Translations under genes and position numbers: made by a program
NCBI RefSeq assembly: GCF_014899185.1
Contig: NZ_CP045201.1
Span: forward strand, 1,720,501 to 1,784,500
Reading direction: 5' to 3'
Origin: Pseudooceanicola spongiae
GTDB lineage: Bacteria > Pseudomonadota > Alphaproteobacteria > Rhodobacterales > Rhodobacteraceae
Length of the DNA stretch: 64,000 bases
Notes under the pieces: generated by a model
What the model saw: only the letters and a program-made list of their open reading frames with translations
Database searches by the model: none
What the model was told of the DNA's origin: nothing
Part shown: in pieces, positions 16,810 to 26,171 of the stretch
How the letters are laid out: the number at the start of each line of letters is the position of its first letter
Position numbering within the stretch: the stretch's first letter is position 1

Positions 16810-19368
16810 TCAGAATTCCTGCCAGTTCACTGCCTTCTCCGCAGGGGTGCTGACCTGCCCGCCACAAGACACGGCTCTGGCCGGTTTGCTTTTTGACCGC
16901 TCTCCCCGGGCGGGCGTGCCATTGGAACGCGGCATCCTCACCTTGAATTTCTCGGCCGCTTCGACAAGGGAGTTGGCTTCGCTTGTCAGGGCATGGCTGG
17001 CTGCGGTGGTTTCCTCGAACATAGCGGAGTTCTGCTGCGTCACCTGATCGAGGTCGTTCATCGCATTGTTGATCTCGTTCAATCCCATCGACTGTTCGCG
17101 AGCAGAGCTGGCAATGGTGGCCACGCGAGTCGAGATGTCAGCAACCGAGGACACGATATCGCTCAGGGCTTCGCCGGTCTTATCGACCAGATCGACCCCG
17201 GATTTGACATGATTGCCACTGGCCGAAATGAGTTGGTTGATCTCGCGCGCCGCATCTGATGAGCGTTGCGCAAGAGCACGCACTTCGGTCGCAACCACGG
17301 CAAACCCGCGACCGGCGTCCCCCGCCCGCGCGGCCTCAACACCAGCGTTGAGCGCCAGAAGATTGGTCTGAAAGGCGATGTCATCAATCACACCAGTGAT
17401 TTTGGAGATCTCAAGCGAGGAGGCCTTGATAGCATCCATGGCCGTGATCGCATTGCGCGCCACCTGCCCGCCCATTTCAGCCTTGGACTGTGCGCCCTCG
17501 GCAAGATGGCTGGCCTCGTCCGCGCCGATCGCTGCAGATTTCACCGAAGCGGTCAGTTGGTCCAGCGCGGCGGCTGTTTCTTCCAGGGTGCCGGCCTGCT
17601 TTTCTGTGCGCTTGGCGAGATCATCTGCGGCATTGCTGATTTCGCCGGTTTCACCGCGGATCGACTCAGCGTTCTGGATGACAGCGCACATCGCATCATG
17701 CAGCGATTCAACAGCTTGGTTGAAATTGGTCCGCAATTGTTCGTACTCGACCCGGAACTCCTGTTGAATCGTACAGGTCAGATCCCCTTGGGCCATCTGC
17801 CGCAGACCGATCTTGAGGGCGTCGACGACCAGCTGTTGCTGGTGCGACGTTTCGATACGCTCCTGCTCGGCAGCCTGCACTGACCTGTGCACCTCGGTGA
17901 TGTCCGATCCGATCAGGACGACGCGCTGTATCGCACCGTCACTGCTCAGGATCGGGCTGAGACTGCCCTCTATAATGACATTGGCACCGTCGGCGCTCGC
18001 CAGTTGGAATTTGCCACTGACGGGTTTGCCTTCGCGCAGAGTTGCAATGCCCTGTTCGAGACCCATCGTCGCCTCGTCCGCAGGCCTGAGGGTTGAGGGC
18101 GAATTGCGCCGGCGCAGCTCTGCCTCGCTCATTCCCGTCAGATCGCAAATCCTGGGATTGCAGCTGACGACATTGTGGTTGTCGTCAAAGTCGATCCGTA
18201 CCTGATGCGTATCGATTGCGGAAAGCACAGCCTGGTTCAACTTTTCCTGCGTGATATTCTGCAACTCCATCACAAAGCCGATGATGCGCTGCTCTTCGTC
18301 GCGTACGGAGTCTGCTGCGATCTTGATTCTGGCCTCGCCCCATTTCAGCTCTGAGCTCTGGGGCAAGTGGGCATGGGGCGCGCGGATAAGCTCAATGAAT
18401 CGGCCGACCCCCGGCAGTCGGGCGGCGACCTGACCATCCATTTTGTCGGAGGAAAACTCAGGCCAGCTTGCACGGATGGCCGTGCCGGACGTGTCGAGCA
18501 ACTGGCGACAGGACGGGTTTGAAAAAACGATTTTCATCTCTGCATCCAACAGCAGCAGCGCGGCACCGGTGCTGTCTATCGCCGCGCTCTTGAAGGCATT
18601 TTCGCGCAGGGTCGCACGCGCGGTTTGCAGCCCGCTTCGGAAATCGTCCAGCCGTTTGGCGATACCGCCAATTTCATCTGCGCGACCGGTTCCCTCGATC
18701 GACGTGTCGTAGTCGCCACGCCCCACCTGCCCCATCTGGTTGGCCACCCTGCGGAGCGGCTTTGAGATATAGAGGGAAAACAGCGTCGCACTCAGCAAAA
18801 GCGCCAGCAGGAAGACGAGGCCTGCGACACCCGCTGCGGAAATGCGCCCCGCTGTCGCCGCGGCAATACGGGCATCGGTCGACCATTGTGTGACCATCGC
18901 CCCGACAATGGCCGCATCCTTGCCAAACGAGGACGGATAGGCCCAGAGGCGCAGATCCACGTCCTTTTGGGGCTGGCCTGTCCGAACCGCAAGCGCGGCC
19001 AGTTGATGCGCAGCGGACATTTCATAGCCAGGCCGGTCCAGATCATAGAGCGGAGTGCCATCGGCAGACACAGCCGAGGCCCCCAGCAGATCATCAGGGA
19101 TGCCTTCGGCGAGGCCCGCAACCACTGTCTCGATGGCCTCGGGACGCGCAAATTTGAGAGCGCCGGAGATCTGTGACGCAATTCCGGCGGTTGCTTCTGA
19201 GGCACGAATGCCAGTCCAGGATTCGATCGACTGCCGCTCGGTCCGGATGGCGATTACCTCCGTCACAGTGACAACCATCATGATGCAAAGCGCCACGATC
19301 ATCGTTGCACGGAACAGGGTGCTCTTGAAAACCGGGATGGCTTGAGTGTCAGGCGCAGCTTTGGTCAT
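16810..19368 (-). CDS. Methyl-accepting chemotaxis protein with tandem PAS-like domains and C-terminal pentapeptide tether
   Basis: An 852-residue transducer. Membrane segments lie at about 21-40 and 179-201 and enclose a periplasmic sensor of about 138 residues. A HAMP domain follows (about 202-255), then two PAS-like modules (about 265-385 and 400-515, the second ending VVLIGSDITEVHRS). The signalling domain has the invariant hairpin tip around LNAGVEAARAGDAGRGFAVVATEVR. The protein ends in NWQEF, close to the NWETF pentapeptide that docks CheR/CheB, so adaptational methylation is likely. AAGGAAA upstream of ATG 19368 decides the start. The Cache-protein gene lies upstream on the same strand. 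Confidence 0.95.
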   Translation of the reverse strand: MTKAAPDTQAIPVFKSTLFRATMIVALCIMMVVTVTEVIAIRTERQSIESWTGIRASEATAGIASQISGALKFARPEAIETVVAGLAEGIPDDLLGASAVSADGTPLYDLDRPGYEMSAAHQLAALAVRTGQPQKDVDLRLWAYPSSFGKDAAIVGAMVTQWSTDARIAAATAGRISAAGVAGLVFLLALLLSATLFSLYISKPLRRVANQMGQVGRGDYDTSIEGTGRADEIGGIAKRLDDFRSGLQTARATLRENAFKSAAIDSTGAALLLLDAEMKIVFSNPSCRQLLDTSGTAIRASWPEFSSDKMDGQVAARLPGVGRFIELIRAPHAHLPQSSELKWGEARIKIAADSVRDEEQRIIGFVMELQNITQEKLNQAVLSAIDTHQVRIDFDDNHNVVSCNPRICDLTGMSEAELRRRNSPSTLRPADEATMGLEQGIATLREGKPVSGKFQLASADGANVIIEGSLSPILSSDGAIQRVVLIGSDITEVHRSVQAAEQERIETSHQQQLVVDALKIGLRQMAQGDLTCTIQQEFRVEYEQLRTNFNQAVESLHDAMCAVIQNAESIRGETGEISNAADDLAKRTEKQAGTLEETAAALDQLTASVKSAAIGADEASHLAEGAQSKAEMGGQVARNAITAMDAIKASSLEISKITGVIDDIAFQTNLLALNAGVEAARAGDAGRGFAVVATEVRALAQRSSDAAREINQLISASGNHVKSGVDLVDKTGEALSDIVSSVADISTRVATIASSAREQSMGLNEINNAMNDLDQVTQQNSAMFEETTAASHALTSEANSLVEAAEKFKVRMPRSNGTPARGERSKSKPARAVSCGGQVSTPAEKAVNWQEF

Positions 19369-19551
19369 GTCGGTTTCCTTTGCGTGGCACCACCCCGGCG
19401 CAGGGCTGTCTTGCAGCGGCCTGAGGTGTTGCATCGCGCGTTCATCCTGAAAAGGCGCGTGATGGCAGGAGGGTGAGCAGTCGAATTTTCGAGCGCCCGG
19501 CCAAGGATCAGATCAAAGGGCGAGCGCACCACCCGCCCTTCTGAGGCAATG

Positions 19552-20121
19552 TCAGTACAGCATTTCCGCATTCAGCCCGACGGTGATGGCGCCGATCACC
19601 TCTTGAGTGTCCGGATCGGTGAGGGCGATCGAGATTTGCCCGAGGAAGGCCTGAACCGACTCGTCAAATTCGACATCCCCAACGTGCACCGCCCCGGTGC
19701 CGACGCCGTAGGTCTCGATGAACTTTGCCTCGTCGCCCTGCCAGTAGTCGGAGGTCGCCGAACTGGCCGCCACGTTCAGACCGTTTTCATCCATGATGAA
19801 AACCTCTGACACGATGCCCGCTGAATCCTCGACCTGGCTGGTCAGGAAATCTGCTGCGGGAGAGATCAGAACTTCGTCGACGAGAGGATGATGCGAGGTC
19901 CCGACCTCGGCCCGCCAGTCCAGATCCAGCTGATCGATGCGGGCCTGACTGGGGTGATTGAGACGCTCATTCTGGGCGCGCACGGCGTCAATCAGAACCG
20001 GATCGAAGGCCCAGAGCAGGATCTCGCTTTCCAGATAATCCCGCATGGAGGGCTCATAATCATTGGCCATGGCAGGTACGGCCATCAGAGCCAGTGCAAG
20101 TCCTGCGATCAGTGTTTTCAT
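19552..20121 (-). CDS. Periplasmic Cache-domain sensory protein
   Basis: A 189-residue protein with a cleavable signal peptide (about 1-19, ending AMA-ND) and a single globular domain. The signature EVFIMDENGLNVAASSATSDYWQGDEAKF, followed by VEFDESVQAFLGQISIALTDPDTQEVIGAITVGLNAE, is that of single Cache (PDC-like) ligand-binding domains normally found in chemoreceptors and kinases. Here it is a free periplasmic protein with no membrane anchor or output domain. It sits directly upstream of a chemoreceptor on the same strand (183-bp gap), so it may bind a ligand and pass the signal to that receptor. AAGGGA lies 6 bp from ATG 20121; ATG 20124 is an alternative. Confidence 0.88.
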   Translation of the reverse strand: MKTLIAGLALALMAVPAMANDYEPSMRDYLESEILLWAFDPVLIDAVRAQNERLNHPSQARIDQLDLDWRAEVGTSHHPLVDEVLISPAADFLTSQVEDSAGIVSEVFIMDENGLNVAASSATSDYWQGDEAKFIETYGVGTGAVHVGDVEFDESVQAFLGQISIALTDPDTQEVIGAITVGLNAEMLY

Positions 20122-20301
20122 CATAGTTCCCTTCGCGAAGATGCAGTTTCGCCGGGAACCATGCGCCAAAAGAATTTCACCGGACTTAACAGCTCTGCAC
20201 CAGGGGCCCATCTGAATAGCTAAAATCCAAGCTGCCATGCGCCGATGTGGCTGGCTGAGTTGCGATGTTTCACACAGACCTTACCCAACGGAAGTCATTT
20301 T

Positions 20302-20332
20302 TAGACCGATCGACTACTAGTCGAACGGTCTA
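20302..20332. promoter_or_regulatory. 31-bp near-perfect palindrome, predicted operator of the NemR-like TetR
   Basis: Arms TAGACCGATCGACT and AGTCGAACGGTCTA flank a 3-bp centre; only one position in each arm fails to pair. The outer TAGACC...GGTCTA resembles the box reported for E. coli NemR. It lies 21 bp before the ATG of the TetR gene, so it should overlap the promoter or transcription start and repress the regulator-oxidoreductase operon. Confidence 0.75.
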
Positions 20333-20352
20333 TTCCTGCCTATCTGGCGAGC

Positions 20353-20967
20353 ATGACACAGCCATCAAAATCCGATCAGACCCGCAAACGGATCCTGTCC
20401 GCCGGTCGCCAGTTGGTGATCCGGGGCGGATTTGGCGCGGTGGGCTTGTCCGCCTTGCTGAAGGACAGTGGGGTGCCCAAGGGGTCCTTCTACTACTACT
20501 TCGCCTCCAAGGAGGCCTTCGGGCAGGCGCTGCTGCAGGACTACGTTGACGACTACCTGAACCGGATCGATGCGCTGCTGGCGCAGCCGGTCAGTGGCGC
20601 TGACAAGCTGATGAGCTTTAGCGCCGCCTGGCTGGACCATGACCGTCAGGCCGGGCTGGTCAGCACCTGTCTGGTGGTCAAGCTTGGCGCCGAGGTCGCG
20701 GATCTGTCCGAGGCCATGCGTCAGGTGCTGAACGAAGGGGTCAATGCGCTGATCGTCCGGCTGGCCGAGATGCTGCGGCAGGGGGGCGAGGATGGCTCTC
20801 TGCTGCCACAGACGGACCCGGAGGCGGTCGCGCAGGGGCTTTACGCGCAATGGCTGGGCGCTGCGATCCTGACAAAATTATCCCACGACCAAGCGCCCCT
20901 TGAGCGTGTCGTGGAAGACACCAAGACGCGCCTGTTACCGGGTGCGCAGAAAGGAAAAGACCAATGA
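20353..20967 (+). CDS. TetR-family regulator, NemR-like redox sensor
   Basis: A 204-residue repressor. The HTH is at about residues 28-50 (GAVGLSALLKDSGVPKGSFYYYF), followed by ASKEAFGQALL as in NemR. The ligand domain keeps the segment STCLVVKLGAEVADLSEAMR, matching the E. coli NemR region around its reactive Cys106; here the cysteine is also residue 106. NemR responds to electrophiles, methylglyoxal and hypochlorous acid by modification of that cysteine. The ATG of the next gene overlaps its stop (ATGA), so the two form one operon under the palindrome at 20302-20332. Similarity is judged by eye; functional identity is inference. Confidence 0.88.
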   Translation: MTQPSKSDQTRKRILSAGRQLVIRGGFGAVGLSALLKDSGVPKGSFYYYFASKEAFGQALLQDYVDDYLNRIDALLAQPVSGADKLMSFSAAWLDHDRQAGLVSTCLVVKLGAEVADLSEAMRQVLNEGVNALIVRLAEMLRQGGEDGSLLPQTDPEAVAQGLYAQWLGAAILTKLSHDQAPLERVVEDTKTRLLPGAQKGKDQ

Positions 20968-21944
20968 AAGCTGTTGTACACGATACATTTGGCGAACCCA
21001 AAGACGTGCTGGAAACCAGTGAGGTCGACACCCCTGCCCCCTCTGCGGGCGAGGTGCTGATCAGGACGATCCTGTCGCCGATCCACAACCATGACCTTTG
21101 GACGATCCGCGGCAACTACGGTTACAAGCCGACGCTGCCTGGCGCGATTGGCGGGTCAGAAGCCGCAGGCGTTGTTGAGGCAGTTGGTGAAGGCGTCGAC
21201 GCTGCCCTCGTCGGCAAGCGCGTGGCTGTTGCCGGTGTGCATGGCTCCTGGGCCGAGTATTTCGTTGCCAAAGCCGACGGGCTGCTGCCCCTGCCCGATC
21301 AGATCTCGGACGAAGTTGGCGCTCAGCTGATCGCGATGCCGTTTTCAGCGATCTCTCTGCTGGAGGTCCTCAGGGCCAAGAAAGGCGACTGGATCGTGCA
21401 GACCGCCGCGAATGGCGCGGTCGGGCAGATCATGGTGGTGCTGGCGAAGGCACGCGGGATCAAGCTGCTGAACCTTGTGCGCCGGGACGATGCCGCCGAG
21501 GCGCTGATCACCGCGGGGGTCGAGAACGTCCTGTCGACCTCAGCGCAAGGCTGGCAGGACAAGGCGCGTGACATCCTTGGAGACAAGGGCGCGGTGTCGG
21601 CAATTGACTCGGTCGGGGGCGAGATTTCCGCCGATCTGGTCGACCTGCTGGGCCAGGACGGCGAACTGGTGGTTTTTGGCACCGCAACAGGCGCGCCGAT
21701 GCCCCTGTCCTCTGGCGCTCTGATCATGAAGCACATCACCGTGAAGGGCTTCTGGGGCGCGCGCGTCAGTGCCGAGATGGCCCCCGAGACGCGCAAGGCG
21801 CTGATCAGCGAACTGGTGACGCTGGCCGTCAAGGGCGAGTTGGTCCTGCAAACCGGCGGCAGTTTCGCCCTGGTGGACGCGCGCGATGCGATGCAGGCGG
21901 CCCTGACGCCGGGTCGTGCGGGCAAGGTCATGCTGAAGGCCTGA
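20964..21944 (+). CDS. Zinc-independent MDR-family oxidoreductase (quinone/enoyl reductase type)
   Basis: A 326-residue medium-chain dehydrogenase/reductase. The N-terminal catalytic fold has the IHNHDLWTIRGNYGY region where Zn-dependent alcohol dehydrogenases would have Cys-His ligands; these cysteines are absent. The cofactor fold carries QTAANGAVGQIMVVLAKARG, the AxxGxxG-like NADPH motif of quinone oxidoreductases and mitochondrial-type trans-2-enoyl reductases. It likely reduces a quinone, enone or related electrophile with NADPH. It is translationally coupled to the NemR-like regulator, consistent with detoxification of the electrophiles that inactivate the repressor. A hairpin follows at 21958-21985. 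Confidence 0.9.
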   Translation: MKAVVHDTFGEPKDVLETSEVDTPAPSAGEVLIRTILSPIHNHDLWTIRGNYGYKPTLPGAIGGSEAAGVVEAVGEGVDAALVGKRVAVAGVHGSWAEYFVAKADGLLPLPDQISDEVGAQLIAMPFSAISLLEVLRAKKGDWIVQTAANGAVGQIMVVLAKARGIKLLNLVRRDDAAEALITAGVENVLSTSAQGWQDKARDILGDKGAVSAIDSVGGEISADLVDLLGQDGELVVFGTATGAPMPLSSGALIMKHITVKGFWGARVSAEMAPETRKALISELVTLAVKGELVLQTGGSFALVDARDAMQAALTPGRAGKVMLKA

Positions 21945-21957
21945 TCCCATTATCGAC

Positions 21958-21985
21958 AACGCCTCCGGATCTCTCCGGGGGCGTT
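21958..21985 (+). terminator. Hairpin between convergent operons
   Basis: A 12-bp stem, AACGCCTCCGGA (21958-21969) with TCCGGGGGCGTT (21974-21985), one T-G pair, and a TCTC loop, 13 bp after the oxidoreductase stop. It lacks a T-run but is strong and sits between convergent genes. Confidence 0.55.
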
Positions 21986-22006
21986 GCGCTGCCCTGGTGT
22001 CGCGCC

Positions 22007-22600
22007 TCAGTTGCGCCGCACGCGGGCCGCGAGAGACCACATGCTGCGCAGATCGAACCCCGTTGCCAGATGAGCCAGCAGACCCATGGCCGCGTGGCCC
22101 AGCAGGTAGACCCAGACCAGATTGCCGAGGGTCACGTGGATGAGCATGGGAAGACCCGCGGCCTCGGGGCTTTCGGCGCCCGAAAAATAGTAAAACGTAC
22201 CAGTCGCCGCCATGACCGTCACAAGGCTGAGGCCAAGACCATGAATAGCACCGGCCAGTGGCCCGTCATCCTGATGCTCTGGCATCCGCAGACGACCCAG
22301 CATCTTCAGGTGATGCAGACTATCCCCCCAGAGCGCCGAGAGGCGGGCGGCTGAGAGCCAGGGAAACAGCACGCCCAGCGGTGTGCCAACCCGGCGCAGC
22401 ATCGCCCAGATCCAGAAGGCCAGCACCAGCGCGAAGGACGCGAGGCCCGCAACCTCATGGGCGCCGAACAGGGTATTGCCGGCATGGCCATCCTCGGCAG
22501 GGCTCATGCCCAGAGAGGAGCCGAGCTGCACGATGATTGCGACAGCCAGCAGGCCGTGCAGGATCCGTGTCAGATAGGTATGTCGGGTGGTGATCGTCAT
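22007..22600 (-). CDS. Cytochrome b561-like diheme membrane protein
   Basis: A 197-residue protein with four or five hydrophobic segments and histidines placed as in bacterial cytochrome b561/Ni-Fe hydrogenase b-type subunits: YLTRILHGLLA in helix 1, FGAHEVAG after helix 1, a pair LHHLK in the central loop, LIHVTLGN and LLGHAAMG in the last helices. It would carry electrons across or within the inner membrane, for example between quinol and a periplasmic partner. The start at ATG 22600 gives MTITTRHTYLTRILHG. It follows the response regulator/kinase pair on the same strand (83-bp gap), so its expression is probably linked to that two-component system. Confidence 0.87.
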   Translation of the reverse strand: MTITTRHTYLTRILHGLLAVAIIVQLGSSLGMSPAEDGHAGNTLFGAHEVAGLASFALVLAFWIWAMLRRVGTPLGVLFPWLSAARLSALWGDSLHHLKMLGRLRMPEHQDDGPLAGAIHGLGLSLVTVMAATGTFYYFSGAESPEAAGLPMLIHVTLGNLVWVYLLGHAAMGLLAHLATGFDLRSMWSLAARVRRN

Positions 22601-22683
22601 GGCTTTGGCCCTTTCGTCGCAGGTGCCGCGCTGGCACAGGGTCCTCTCTGCACGCGGCACCTGCCGCCAGCATGACGCCAAGA

Positions 22684-24009
22684 TTACGATTTGGTAATCT
22701 GTGGATCGGGGAAAGCAACGGCGACGATCAGACCCGGCCCGGCGTTCCCCAACGACAGCTGCGCGCCGTGCAGATCCGCGATGGCCTTGACCATGGCAAG
22801 CCCGAGACCGGAGCCGGGCGTGCTGCGGCTGGCATCCAGCCGCACAAGGCGGCGCAGAACATCGTGACGCCGCGCCTCAGGAATGCCGGGGCCGGTGTCG
22901 GAAATGCTCAGCACACGGCCCGACAGGCTCAGCCGGATCGGGCTGCCCGGCGCGTGACGCAGGGCATTTTCGACGAGGTTGGCAATCAGGCGCGACAGCA
23001 GGTGCCGGTCGCCAGTGATGGGCTGCGCCTCGTGGACGTCGCAGCTCAGCGTGCCGCCATGCTCATCGACTGCGGGTTCATAGATCTCGGCCATGTCCTG
23101 CAACAGGGCGACAAGATCGATCGGGCCAAAACTGTCGCGGCCCTGTCCGCCTTCCAGCTGGGTGATCTGAAGCAGGGACTGGAAGGTCGCGATGATCTGC
23201 GCAGTTTCGGCCTGTGCCCCCTCAAGCTGGGCGCGCGCGGCGGGTGGCAGGTCCGTGTCGGCGAGGCGCTCCAGCCGCACCGAGACACGCTGGATCGGCG
23301 TCTTGAGATCATGCGCGATATCGGAGCCGATCTGGCGCAGCGCCTGCGTCGCGGCCTCCTGTGCCTCGGCCATGCGATCAAGGTCGCGGGAGATATCGCC
23401 AAGGTCCGTGTCCGGATGCGGCGCTCCGGTGCGGGCCGACAGATCACCCTGCGTCAGGGCCTGCAGGGTGGTCTGTATCGCCCCGACCCGCGCACCGGTG
23501 CGGCGCACCGCCACCAGACCGATGGCCGAGGTGAGCAAAAGCGCGGGCAGAACGCTGCAAGCCAGAATGGCGAGGAAGATCTCGTTAAGCTCCTCAAGGT
23601 TTTCACGCCCGATCAGCACGGTGATGTGACCCGGCGACAGGTCGGCGGAACGCACAAGATAGCTGGGGGAGAGGGCCTTTCCGGGAGCGACATCATGGCC
23701 CCTCACAACCCCGTCGCGCAGATCCGTCCGCGGCAGATTGCCCACCACCACACCGTTCAGTGACAGGCGCACCAGAAGCGTCCGGGGATCGGCCGAGGCG
23801 GCGATCTGGCTGGCGCGCTCAAGACGTTCGTCCGCGTCGGGTATGGCGCGCAGCTCTGCAATAAGCTGAGTTGCGCGGCTGTCGATTTCCACGCTCAGCG
23901 TCCGGTGCATCAGCAGATAGGCCGTGCCCAATCCGGTGCCCAGAAAGCCCGCGAACACCAGAATGACCACGACGGTCAGGCGCAGTGGGGTGGAGCGCAG
24001 ATGCCTCAT
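22684..24009 (-). CDS. Sensor histidine kinase (OmpR-partner type)
   Basis: A 441-residue kinase with two membrane helices (about 9-34 and 147-170) bracketing a periplasmic domain of about 110 residues. A HAMP linker follows (about 170-222), then HisKA with the phospho-acceptor in SDIAHDLKTP (about residue 236) and a HATPase domain with N box IANLVENALRHA, DTGPGIP and the GSGLGLAMVKAIA ATP lid. The ATG overlaps the end of the response regulator gene by 4 bp (ATGA), so they are a cognate pair. The signal sensed is unknown. The downstream cytochrome b561 gene points to a redox or envelope role. Confidence 0.94.
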   Translation of the reverse strand: MRHLRSTPLRLTVVVILVFAGFLGTGLGTAYLLMHRTLSVEIDSRATQLIAELRAIPDADERLERASQIAASADPRTLLVRLSLNGVVVGNLPRTDLRDGVVRGHDVAPGKALSPSYLVRSADLSPGHITVLIGRENLEELNEIFLAILACSVLPALLLTSAIGLVAVRRTGARVGAIQTTLQALTQGDLSARTGAPHPDTDLGDISRDLDRMAEAQEAATQALRQIGSDIAHDLKTPIQRVSVRLERLADTDLPPAARAQLEGAQAETAQIIATFQSLLQITQLEGGQGRDSFGPIDLVALLQDMAEIYEPAVDEHGGTLSCDVHEAQPITGDRHLLSRLIANLVENALRHAPGSPIRLSLSGRVLSISDTGPGIPEARRHDVLRRLVRLDASRSTPGSGLGLAMVKAIADLHGAQLSLGNAGPGLIVAVAFPDPQITKS

Positions 24010-24677
24010 TCCGCGATCCGGTAGCCAGAGCCGCGGATGGTTTCGATCAGCGCCGTGCCAAAGGGTTTGTCGACCTTGGCGCGCAGCCTGCTCATATGGC
24101 TTTCGACCACGTTCGTCTGTGGGTCGAAATGGATGTCCCAGACGGCCTCCAGCAGCATTGTCCGGGTCTGCACCCTGCCCTTGCGGCGCAACATGTGCTC
24201 CAACAGGGCAAATTCACGCGGCTGCAGGTCGATGTCGCGACCAGCCCGCAGCACCCGACGCGACAGCAGGTTCATCTCCAGATCCGCCGCGCGCAGCATG
24301 GTCGGCTCATCCGAGGGCGGCGGCCGGCGCGCCAGCGCGTTGAGGCGGGCCGACAGCTCTCCAAAAGCGAAGGGTTTCACCAGATAGTCATCGGCGCCCG
24401 CGTTCAGACCGTCGATCCGATCCTCGACCCCGTCGAGCGAGGTCAGAAGCAGCACCGGCACGGGGCTTTTGGCGGCGCGCAGTGTACGCAGGATCGACAT
24501 GCCATCGACGCCCGGCAGCATCCTGTCCAGCACCAGAACGTCATAAGTCCCCGAGATTGCCTGCACCAGACCATCGCGACCATCGGCAAAAAGGTCGACC
24601 ACATGCCCTTCGGCCCGCAGGCCTGAGGCGATATATTCGCCTGTGGTTTTGTCGTCCTCGATCACAAGGATATGCAT
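24006..24677 (-). CDS. OmpR/PhoB-family response regulator
   Basis: A 223-residue two-domain regulator. The receiver domain (1-120) has the acidic pair Asp8-Asp9, phospho-acceptor Asp51 (VLVLDRMLPG), the switch Thr (LLTSLDG) and Lys (YLVKPFAFGEL). The winged-helix Trans_reg_C domain (about 128-222) contains LQPREFALLEHMLRRKG and ESHMSRLRAKVD...IETIRGSGYRI, typical of PhoB/QseB/CopR-like proteins. It heads the operon with the kinase and a cytochrome b561-like protein. A long dyad at 24784-24824 upstream could be its binding site. Confidence 0.95.
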   Translation of the reverse strand: MHILVIEDDKTTGEYIASGLRAEGHVVDLFADGRDGLVQAISGTYDVLVLDRMLPGVDGMSILRTLRAAKSPVPVLLLTSLDGVEDRIDGLNAGADDYLVKPFAFGELSARLNALARRPPPSDEPTMLRAADLEMNLLSRRVLRAGRDIDLQPREFALLEHMLRRKGRVQTRTMLLEAVWDIHFDPQTNVVESHMSRLRAKVDKPFGTALIETIRGSGYRIAE

Positions 24678-25091
24678 TGGGCGTCCTTTGCGTGAAGCGG
24701 CTGAGAGGCCAGAGCGCCCCGGCGTGGCAATTCTGGGGCAATCGACGGCGTGCAGTCTGCGGCCTCCGGCGCGCTGGCAGCCAGATTATACCGTATCCGG
24801 TTCGTGTGCACATTACGGATAATCAATGACGTGACTCGGGGAGCCGTATCTGGGGCCGCAGGTCACTCCATACGCGATCGAATGGTCAGCTGAGGCCCGG
24901 TCCCTGCGAAGGACAGAAGGCTGGCTGCCCCCAGCTGGGCCATCGTCACGTCACGAAGGACGGCCCGTTTCGCGTCTTTCGCGCCGCCTGTGATTTCATC
25001 GGCAACCGGAAGCTTGCCAATGTTTGGCGGATCATTTGCTTGCAATCAATCGGAATTTTGTCTCTCTTGGGTGCAACTACGGAGGTTGATT
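24678..25091. other. 414-bp divergent intergenic region
   Basis: It separates the response regulator operon (minus) from the polyamine-type ABC operon (plus). It holds the dyad described at 24784-24824 and a GGAGG at 25081-25085 that serves the ABC ATPase. A 60-codon frame on the minus strand (24863-25045) has no recognisable relative and I do not call it. Confidence 0.5.
24784..24824. promoter_or_regulatory. Long-spaced dyad upstream of the response regulator
   Basis: GATTATACCGTA (24784-24795) and TACGGATAATC (24814-24824) are inverted copies differing by a single inserted base, separated by 18 bp. The site is about 107 bp upstream of the response regulator start. Its symmetry and AT-rich ends suggest a regulator binding site or a hairpin leader. 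Confidence 0.45.

Positions 25092-26167
<1,076 letters not shown>

Positions 26168-26171
<4 letters not shown>

Noticed and set aside
24863..25045. A 60-codon minus-strand frame in the gap before the polyamine-type ABC operon
   Set aside because: No ribosome site, no recognisable relative, and it would overlap the expected promoter of the ABC operon.
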